NCBI GenBank assembly: GCA_022494885.1
Contig: JAGVSM010005042.1
Span: forward strand, 1-64,000
DNA: 64,000 bases
DNA from: Micrasema longulum
Taxonomy: Eukaryota > Arthropoda > Insecta > Trichoptera > Brachycentridae
Direction: 5' to 3'
Positions 56,847-64,000 of the stretch are shown here, one piece after another; the first letter of the stretch is position 1; each line of letters opens with the position of its first letter. The notes below the pieces were generated by a model. That model saw nothing but the letters and a program-made list of their open reading frames with translations. It was not told the origin of the DNA and ran no database searches. The position numbers and the translations under genes are program-made.

Positions 56847-57385
56847 AGTTTCGGACATAAATTGGTTGATACTTCGGCTAAGCCAAAATCTGCAGTCGGG
56901 ATGTCGGATTACGTTCGGCCGTACTTAGGTGGAAAATCAGCACAATTAGAGATATTGAATTGTTGTTCATTCAAATAATTAGTTATTGTATTGCCATCGT
57001 CTAACATCAAAAATAAAAACTTGACTGATTTTGTAATTGACTATAGTTAGTAATTCTAAGATCTTTCATATTTATATTTTTGTAATTCCTTTACACTAAA
57101 TAAGTTAATGTTCCTATCACATACATTGAAGAACTGTTACATATAAGTTATATGTTTAACATAACAATGAACCAAAAAGTGATAAAAAATAAACTAATTT
57201 ACTTATTAAATGTATGCTTTTTATTTCATTGTGTATTTTATTTAACACTTATTAAAATGAACTGGCAAGGTTTAACAACAGAAATGCCTAATTTTGGGCA
57301 TTTGAACGTGACTTTCAACTAATTTAAATAAGTTTTGCTTTTGTTTCGGCCGAAACTAGAACAGAAGCTGAAATTCGGTTTCTAT
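56847..57385. mobile_element. hAT-like MITE (second copy of 27314-27985)
   Basis: It shares GAAAGTTTCGGACATAAATT, TCGGCTAAGCCAAAATCTGC and ...CGGCCGAAACTAGAACAGAA with the 27.3-kb element and lacks the nested SINE-like block. The ends are eroded. Confidence 0.5.
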
Positions 57386-58622
57386 CCCTTTATATGCACT
57401 ATATGCACCCTTCATATGTTTTAATGTGATGTGCTGATGTATGTTTAAAAGCATCAAACATAATATATGATAAATGAGAATCACAAAAAATTAAGAACTG
57501 GAAAAAGAGAATAGCAAATAAAATACTATTGTATGACAATCATAATTTATTATCATTCAAAAAAGTTTGATATAATACCAATTAATATAAAATATTAGCA
57601 AGAGTAACAAAAAACAAAATAACCAATACAAGTATTAAAAAGTAGAAGCAACTTAATGGCATAGCGTTAAAACTATAAATATGGATTTTTAACAATAGCA
57701 TATCACATTATTAAATATATATATGTAATATAAAATAGATTTGATTAATAACATCACGAAATTCAATAACAGGATTAACCTATTATTAATTTACATATTT
57801 AAAATTTTAATGGCAAAAAAGCAAATATAATTCATCTTAAAACAAAACATATGATAATATATCAATTTTTGCAATTGGCACAATTTATATTTTAAAATTA
57901 ATGTAAGTATAAAAAAGTGTCATGCTGTAAAAGAAAAAACAATAATAAAAATCCCAACATCTAAATCCCAGTACAGCCCCCAAATACATATTTTTAAAAC
58001 TATTTCTTTAGTTATAATTTTATTAGATTATGATTTTGATTCATTTGGTAAAGTGTAATTACATATGTGTTTGTTTCCTGTATCTTAAAGTTCAGCTTTT
58101 ATTTAAATGTGTATTTTGTTTCAGAATGACTATACATAACTTAGATTTTTTTTAAATGGTTCACAACTGGATGTTACATAAACAGCTAAATTATACTATT
58201 TGTTTTTGGTAATATTTGATTGAACTTGATTAGATATTCAAACAAAAATGGAAGGGTCACATGATGCAAGTCATGCACAACATAGATTAGAAGACAGAAG
58301 ATTTACTGAAAGCGGGGCCCAAACAATATAGAGTGAGGGTGAGATTCCCGAGAATAATGTGTAAGGGAACTCGCTGTTATTGTCTATATGATCCTACATC
58401 GTAAGTGTTATAAGATAAAAATATGTATATTTTGCAACATGGGAATCAAGTGACTGTGTTGTGATTTTCTCACAGAACATAAAAATCAAATTAAAATTAT
58501 TTTACTGATAATAGACCAATAGATGGATTACTTAAATTTCATGCAGAATGTATCAGTTTGATCACGTAAATCATTTGAATGCTTATCATTTTATTGTTCA
58601 AATAATTTGAGTAATTTAACAT
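57386..58622. other. AT-rich intronic sequence, no gene seen
   Basis: No coding or repeat motif is recognised. Confidence 0.35.
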
Positions 58623-58915
58623 TTATTTAGCAACCTGTTCATTATTTTCGGATTTAACTGGTCTAAGGGATTTTTGATATTTGACTCTCCCACGAGAAGA
58701 ATTCAAACTGGCAGGTTCATGCTGATGTTCTGTGTTTTTAAAATTAGTCATAGTATCTCCGGACATATAAATATGCCCTCTGCATCCTTTGCCATAGTGA
58801 GAAGAACAGTACCATCTTTTGAGCCCCGTAGCTAACAGAGAACCTTCTCTGTAAGTGTATTTCTGGTACATCAGAAGAGTTGCCCCATTGGAAGTAGTGA
58901 CGAATTGAGGAGTAT
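58623..58915 (-). CDS. mod(mdg4): FLYWCH terminal exon 11 (97 residues, basic tail)
   Basis: The exon starts at 58915 after AATATTTTTAG, with two bases finishing the split codon (Asp). It reads TPQFVTTSNGATLLMYQKYT, then W35-Y-C37, C45 and H64-Q-H66. A 31-residue Ser/Lys-rich tail follows (EPASLNSSRGRVKYQKSLRP ... NNEQVAK). The usual SRxGK before the first strand is replaced by TSNGA. It is intact and divergent. The overlapping shifted-frame reading is a shadow. Confidence 0.86.
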
Positions 58916-60007
58916 CTAAAAATATTTTTATAATTGAATGTAAATAATTTTGCTGCCAATGAAAATAATTGACAAATATTGTGTAAACTGAGACAGTGGA
59001 TGAAATCTACAATGTTTGATATGTCAAGATTTGGACTGTCAATGACAATCTGGATGATACTGAAAAATCATTGAAAGTTTATTATTTTATAGGTCGATTT
59101 ATAATATTTTTTTAAATAACGCATGGTCTTATCATCACTGAAGCAAATACATATTTTTTTCTGTTGAAAATAACTCATCCTGCAATGTACATTAATACTT
59201 GCTCATCAAGACGTTAATCATTTGATGCATCATGCATATTTTTAAACCCAAATATTAAATAGAATAGTAAAACCAATACTTGATACTTTACTACAATCAT
59301 GCTACACACGTCTATTCTGACTGACATACTTTCCTAACTTCTTCCACATTCATTAAGCTAAAAAGATAGGCACACTTCGAAAAAATGATTTATTTCTTAA
59401 TGATAGTTCAATTAACATAGGTATTGGTTTGCATAATTTATTTTGGTATTTTGATAATTATAAATGGTAAAACTCAAATTAAAAAACCGACTTAAACATG
59501 TCCAGCAAAGTTGATTGGTTTGAAAAAGAAACTTGTTAATGAGCAGCGGACGAAAAGCGTGAACAACAAGGCTTTTTTTTTCCTGACAACGATCTGGATA
59601 TTTGGCAATCAGGATGACTGGAGTTTGGATAAACGGAATTCTACTGTATAAATGAATTGGCAAAATATATTTTTTATTAAATGTTATTTTTTATATTGTA
59701 ATTTGTGATTATAAAATGTTCTAGAGTTTCAACCAAATAAGTTAGTAATACTTTTCTTCAAAAAATTTACAAAACCGTAATAGAAAAAATCAATGAATAT
59801 ATAAATTTTAAAACTAGATTCTAACCCACTGTCTTTTTGACTTACTTCCTGATAATATATTTCTCCTATATCACACTAGCATAATTAAATATCATAATTT
59901 TAAACATCATAATTATAACTAATAATTTAATATTGATATAAAGAAAGTATTTTTATAACATTATAAGTATACAAAATACTTGGATCACGCGTAAACAGCA
60001 AAAATGA
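58916..60007. other. intronic sequence with a pogo-like end
   Basis: 59590-59648 (TGACAACGATCTGGATATTT ... GGATAAACGGAATTCTACTG) is a pogo/Tigger-like terminal sequence related to 6403-6450. The rest shows nothing. Confidence 0.35.
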
Positions 60008-60234
60008 TTATCTATGAACATTTTGAACACAGGTATGATTTATATCGCAGTAAAGAATTCGGATTTCGTCGGTATTTTCATTCCATATGTGTGCTTTGGC
60101 TTTACAGCTTCTAAACTTTGAGCAACGATAGCGAATTTTGTTGCCATTGCTGTTGCCATCTGATGTAAAAGTATAACCGTTGATCATCAGCATCCGTTTT
60201 CCAATCCTTGACATCACATATTCAGCACATATAT
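60008..60234 (-). CDS. mod(mdg4): FLYWCH-like terminal exon 12, C2HC variant (75 residues)
   Basis: The exon starts at 60234 after TTACATTTTAG, with two bases finishing the split codon (Asp). It reads ICAEYVMSRIGKRMLMINGY, then Y36-R-C38, C44 and H67-T-C69, with the tail VQNVHR. Compared with the other exons, the Trp is Tyr, the Cys spacing is five instead of seven, the C-to-H loop is longer (ENTDEIRILYCDIN), and the last ligand is Cys instead of His. The exon at 62528 has the same changes, so this is a real subfamily and not decay. Confidence 0.83.
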
Positions 60235-61378
60235 CTAAAATGTAAATAAAACGCAAAGAAGATAACAAAGTGGTAATAATTTATAATATATTAATAAAAA
60301 CATAGTAAAATGTCAACTAATTGAAGCATTGACATTTCACATGAATTTCAAATCATTGGTATTAGTAAGACTATGATAAAAATAATACTTACTTTAGAAA
60401 TGGTAATCAATTAAAAAATATGTATTTAAAACATGCATAAGACTGAATTATTTCACCTACATACTAGGCAACGCACGAAAATAGTTCTTAATTCTTATAC
60501 TTTTTGGACCGGTTGTTTTTAATCAGATGAATCTCACTCGAATCAATAAAGGTGTCAGCTCTTTAACTTCATAAAAATCAACAAACGGAAGAATTTAATA
60601 AATATGGATGTTCAAACATAATCAGAATGGTGAATGTTACAGTGTGTAATGCGGCCACTTAAACCAACCAATGACAGCTCATAATTCCTGTAAATGCCTA
60701 GACTTTCATATTCTTTCCCTAAAATGTTCTCCATCTGTTGTAATATTATGTTGATCTTAATAACTCCCAGGGAGTAAAATTTTTATTGTATTTCATGTTT
60801 GGGATCACTAATTTGAATCAATAGCATATACTAAACTTATTCATTTTTTGATTAACAATTGATTACATTTAAAGAACCGTGAAACTCTCTCTCTCTCACA
60901 AAAAAAAATGCACATTTTAACAAACAGCCTTTAATTAAAAATAGCATTCGAAGACAATTTTTATGAAAACTGTATAGTCCTTAAATTTTCTTTACATAAG
61001 TACACATAAATACTACTTACTCGTGGTGTGATAAAGGGACACTTTACAAAACATATTTATACAAATTGTGGAATAAGCTAATCCACACATTGATTATAAG
61101 TAATTAAATTATTAGACGTCTTATTACTTAGTAAAAAATAATAATTTAGATATTTTTCCTGAAATTATCATGAGACAACTTACTTAATTGGAAAACATTA
61201 TATGAAATACTAAGACTTATATGTATATATTTTTTTTAAACTGAAGAGTCAATAGTTAGACAAAAATGCATTAAATGTGAGATCAAATCTGTAGAGCAAA
61301 AAAATGTTTTTCAATTACATATTATTTGTATTACAATACATTTCATTTGATTTAAAAATAGTTTATAATTTTTATTTA
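60235..61378. other. intronic sequence with one repeat copy
   Basis: 60530-60780 is a 'gagtttgtccaa' family copy (AATAAAGGTGTCAGCTCTTT ... TTGATCTTAATAACTCCCAG). No gene is seen. Confidence 0.45.
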
Positions 61379-61705
61379 ATTTTGCACCACAACATGCCAG
61401 CAGTACTATTCTGAACCGCTCTCGCGGCCGTACAAAACACTTTAATTTCGTGTATTTACATACAAAATATGTGAGAAAAAAGTGTTTTCTAAGGCCACGA
61501 GAGCGTTTGGAATATCACCCCAGGGGGACAATTACTAACGCTATCTTCATCGATACATATTGAGACAGATACAAAAACGCGTATATTAGTAAGAAAATTT
61601 AAAATCAGAAAAGGAAGCCAAATTACAGCTCAGAATACCCACTACCCAGGCTTGAAAAAAATCTCATTTAATTTTTGTGTTTTCATCGGGAATCGAACCC
61701 GGATA
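61379..61705 (-). mobile_element. SINE family B interrupted by a small hairpin element
   Basis: 61379-61402 (TTTTGCACCACAACATGCCA) and 61615-61700 (AAGCCAAATTACAGCTCAGA ... CATCGGGAATCGAACCCGG) are the two halves of one minus-strand SINE. The about 210-bp insert between them has an inverted repeat AACCGCTCTCGCGGCC / GGCCACGAGAGCGTTT. Confidence 0.65.
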
Positions 61706-61859
61706 AATAAAGTCACTAAGTTGAATTTAATATTTAAAAGATAATAGATAAACAAAGCTGTTTTTACCTAACTTAAAACATAATTTCACAAAATCTGCAT
61801 AATTACAGAGAACATTATAATTATAAACAACCCCTAGGTAACCAAATCATCAACATTCT

Positions 61860-62079
61860 CACATCTCTATTTGCACCTGATGGTGCATAGGGCACTGCAT
61901 TGGTACACCAAATGCAACGTAACTTAATTGATATTTTGCACAAAGATAGGGTTGACAGTGAAATATTTCAGTAAAAACCACCTTATAAATAAATATTTCA
62001 CGTCGCCCCTACTAGGAATTGAGCCCAGGACTTCAAGCATGGTAGGCGTTTGAGCCAGCCACTACACTACGAGGCGGAC
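61860..62079 (-). mobile_element. tRNA-derived SINE, family A (copy 3)
   Basis: TTTGCACCTGATGGTGCATA, ACTGCATTGGTACACCAAAT and a tRNA-like head inverse ending CACTACACTACGAGGCGGAC are collinear with 15291-15553. Confidence 0.7.
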
Positions 62080-62317
62080 TTTTTTCCACTCCATTCCTTT
62101 TTCACCATCGAGTTGAAAACACTCATCCAGGATTCCGGTTCTATTTGACACACAGAACTGTATTTTTCATCCACCTGGGCACAGGTCAGATGACCAAAAC
62201 CAACGTTAATTATATATGAAGTTGAATATCTCGTTATTACTTAGGGTTTTACAAAAATAAAGTATCTGGAGTTTAATAAATATTTAAATTACTAACTTAG
62301 TGATTTTCATTTTAATT

Positions 62318-62498
62318 TTTTTTTTTTTTCCAACGGATTAGGAAAACAGATACAATTATGTACAATGGAGAACTACAGTACAAAACACTCGGGGTTAAGA
62401 AAAATCGCATATAAATATTTTGAACTCACCAGGAGTCAAGCCCTGAACCCTCCATGTATGAGTCAAAATGCCTTAGCCATTATGCTACGGAGGCTGGA
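62318..62498 (-). mobile_element. tRNA-derived SINE, family C
   Basis: The minus strand begins CAGCCTCCGTAGCATAATGG with a box-B-like GGGTTCAGGGCTTGACTCC. It ends at a T-run on the plus strand (62320-62330). Only one clear copy is seen. Confidence 0.55.
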
Positions 62499-62527
62499 AA
62501 TAGATACTGAAGTTTAAAAATGTGTAA

Positions 62528-62736
62528 TTAACAAGTATGATTCAAATTAGGACATATGATTTTAATTTTATTTGGGTCACTGTCCAAAACTTGTGCCTTT
62601 GCTTTACAAATTTTATATTTTATACAACGATAATGGTATTTGTTGCCTATTTTCTTATTAAATAAGAATCTGTAGTCATTTAGCTTGAGCAAATTGTACT
62701 TTCCATGTCTTGAAGGAATAAATTCTGCCTTAAGAT
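62528..62736 (-). CDS. mod(mdg4): FLYWCH-like terminal exon 13, C2HC variant (69 residues, no tail)
   Basis: The exon starts at 62736 after TTTGTTTTAG, with two bases finishing the split codon (Asp). It reads LKAEFIPSRHGKYNLLKLND, then Y36-R-C38, C44 and H67-T-C69, with the stop immediately after C69. It shares the Tyr-for-Trp, x5 Cys spacing, DPNKIKI loop and NHTC ending with the exon at 60008. It is the right-most exon seen, hence closest to the unseen common exons, and has no tail. Confidence 0.82.
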
Positions 62737-63076
62737 CTAAAACAAAATAGGTAAAATTAGATTTTGTAAAAAGCATTAAGAATACTTAACTTATAGTCAC
62801 AAGGATGACAAAAATTATAAAAGCGTTTTGTTCTAAAAGCTTATAAATAAAATACATAAATATGTAGAAAGGTTTAGCTATATGTTGTAATTTATGGTAA
62901 ACAAGTATAGGAAAGAGAAACAAATATTTTTTTGTTTTGTTTTTATTTATTAAATTATCCACAGTTAAAAAACAGAGAGACTAATACTGTATACTGTTGT
63001 TACATGTAAAAACATTGAGGATTACAAGACAAAAATTTATTCAAAGTTTGAAGTGGAAATTTCTTATTCCGATTAT
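62737..63076. other. intronic sequence, no gene seen
   Basis: I looked for the shared donor exon or a BTB exon on the minus strand here and found none. Confidence 0.4.
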
Positions 63077-63298
63077 CACCATCATGTGGCACTGGTACAC
63101 CAACTGATCAGCTCTTACAAAAATGGAAAGCGATCAGTCTTACGCATCGGGCGCCAGTCTGTGTCTAGTGACTATGAAATGTTGCGCAGAGAAGAAAAAC
63201 ATGTATTCAATACATATTTTACGTTGACCTTGCCGGAAATTCAATCCAGAACTTCATGCATGAATGCAAAAACAATAACCAGTACACTACGAGGCAGA
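63077..63298 (-). mobile_element. tRNA-derived SINE, family A (copy 4)
   Basis: GGCACTGGTACACCAACTGA, CGATCAGTCTTACGCATCGG and a degraded head (CCAGTACACTACGAGGCAGA) are collinear with the other copies. An ORF of 99 codons runs through it by chance. Confidence 0.65.
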
Positions 63299-63407
63299 AA
63301 TTTCAATTTGATTTCCTTACTCAGGATTTTTACCAAAGGGTACACCAAATAAATACAAATAAATTTTACAATAAAAATCAATCCATCGGCGGAAGAGAGG
63401 GGACTTT

Positions 63408-63715
63408 ATAGAAACTTATAAGATACTCAATATTTTTATTATGATTGCCCCCTGCATGAGATGTATCAATTAAATCCCAACACAAATTTACGGGGTCATA
63501 ACTGGAAGCTCTATCGTCACCAATTCCACCTCAATCCCAAGAAAAACTTCCTTTCCAGCAGGGGTAGTTTCAGACTGGAATAAATTACTTTGTCCATTCC
63601 ATTTTCGTCAACCAGTTCAAAAACCGTTTGGATGCTTTTATGAAGGAAGAAGAACTTGGATAAAAAGCAGTACACGAGATGTAGGCATCAGCAAAGGCTG
63701 CCTGCCTATAACGAA
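63408..63715 (+). mobile_element. non-LTR RT C-terminal fragment
   Basis: Plus-strand frames read YDCPLHEMYQLNPNTNLRGH, NWKLYRHQFHLNPKKNF and VNQFKNRLDAFMKEEELG. The order RGH-x-KLYR ... FF-x-RV ... FKNRLD is the typical end of a LINE protein. Frame shifts show it is dead. Confidence 0.55.
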
Positions 63716-64000
63716 TAATAATAACCCATCAAAATTTTACCGTGTCATGTGGATTTGTACGACTGGACCAGTGTGAAATTGGCTATTGTTTTGGTATTTT
63801 AGTCTGTCTAGATAATATTCTACGGAGGTTGAAAATCTAGTAAGTACTAAAATCACTAATCCTCCGGGCAACTCATTGATTAATTTTATACTGTCTAAAA
63901 TAAGTTCTCGGTTAATGTTGAAGATTTTTATTGAGAATAATGCTGTTCTTCGTCTTCTTGCTATATTAAAATATATATATGTATGTAGACAGCTTTAACA
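63716..64000. other. AT-rich sequence at the window edge, no gene seen
   Basis: No exon of the host gene or recognisable repeat is seen. Confidence 0.35.

Larger units (their letters stand above)
454..62736 (-). other. mod(mdg4): mod(mdg4)-type array of alternative 3' terminal FLYWCH exons
   Basis: Thirteen intact single-finger exons lie on the minus strand. Every one follows a polypyrimidine-AG acceptor, starts in the same phase (two bases finish a codon begun in a shared upstream exon) and carries its own stop. In the known family, Drosophila mod(mdg4) makes dozens of isoforms by joining common BTB exons to one of many FLYWCH exons, partly by trans-splicing; the proteins are chromatin and insulator factors in the nucleus. 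The shared phase is what lets any exon be spliced to the same donor. The BTB exons are not in this window and should lie beyond 64000. The family name rests on architecture, because no BTB sequence is visible; another FLYWCH gene with the same design is possible. Confidence 0.72.

Noticed and set aside
62737..64000. Common BTB exon of the host gene
   Set aside because: I searched the minus strand here by eye and found only a SINE and a LINE fragment. The common exons are expected further right.
1..64000. CRISPR array or prokaryotic operon
   Set aside because: No regularly spaced direct repeats and no ribosome-binding sites or gene clusters. All features are those of an animal nuclear genome.

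Overview
This is an AT-rich, intron-rich animal (insect) genomic window. An insect, and most likely a lepidopteran, is suggested by an array of single-exon FLYWCH zinc-finger modules of the mod(mdg4) type, a BEL/Pao retrotransposon, many tRNA-derived SINEs and abundant short terminal-inverted-repeat elements. The order-level assignment is an inference. Nothing looks bacterial: there are no operons, no CRISPR array and no rRNA or tRNA genes.

Host gene. The only host gene I can support lies on the minus strand and spans almost the whole window. It is a cassette of alternative 3' terminal exons. Thirteen intact exons (at 454, 6537, 8111, 21118, 24488, 40077, 46263, 51656, 52866, 55155, 58623, 60008 and 62528) each begin right after a pyrimidine-rich acceptor ending in AG. 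All enter in the same phase, with two bases completing a split codon. Each encodes one FLYWCH-type C2H2 finger and ends in its own stop codon. One of them (46263-46501) has no in-frame ATG and is invisible to a start-to-stop ORF search. A degraded exon (about 22817-23023), half-exon remnants beside the exons at 454 and 8111, and a captured fragment of the 55155 exon (56205-56534) record duplication and loss. The shared upstream exons, expected to encode a BTB domain if this is mod(mdg4), are not in view. Because transcription runs leftwards they should lie beyond position 64000, or be supplied by trans-splicing.

Transposable elements. A structurally complete BEL/Pao LTR retrotransposon (31483-38476, plus strand, antisense to the host gene) has LTRs that are more than 99% identical by eye, a 5-bp target duplication and an uninterrupted Gag-Pol frame. 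It is the only GC-rich stretch. The remaining intronic space holds 5'-truncated non-LTR retrotransposons (5050-5940, 23285-23800, 41396-42120, 49340-49945 and others), four copies of one tRNA-derived SINE and about five of another. It also holds hAT-like, piggyBac-like and TA-flanked short elements with terminal inverted repeats, several long foldback palindromes, and decayed Tc1-like and pogo-like remnants.

Layout. 1-8.5 kb: three related FLYWCH exons mixed with nested repeats. 8.5-21 kb: intronic sequence dominated by MITEs and SINEs. 21-24.7 kb: two exons and one pseudo-exon. 24.7-40 kb: exon desert containing the BEL element. 40-64 kb: eight exons, becoming denser towards the presumed 5' side of the gene, where the most divergent fingers (C2HC type) lie.
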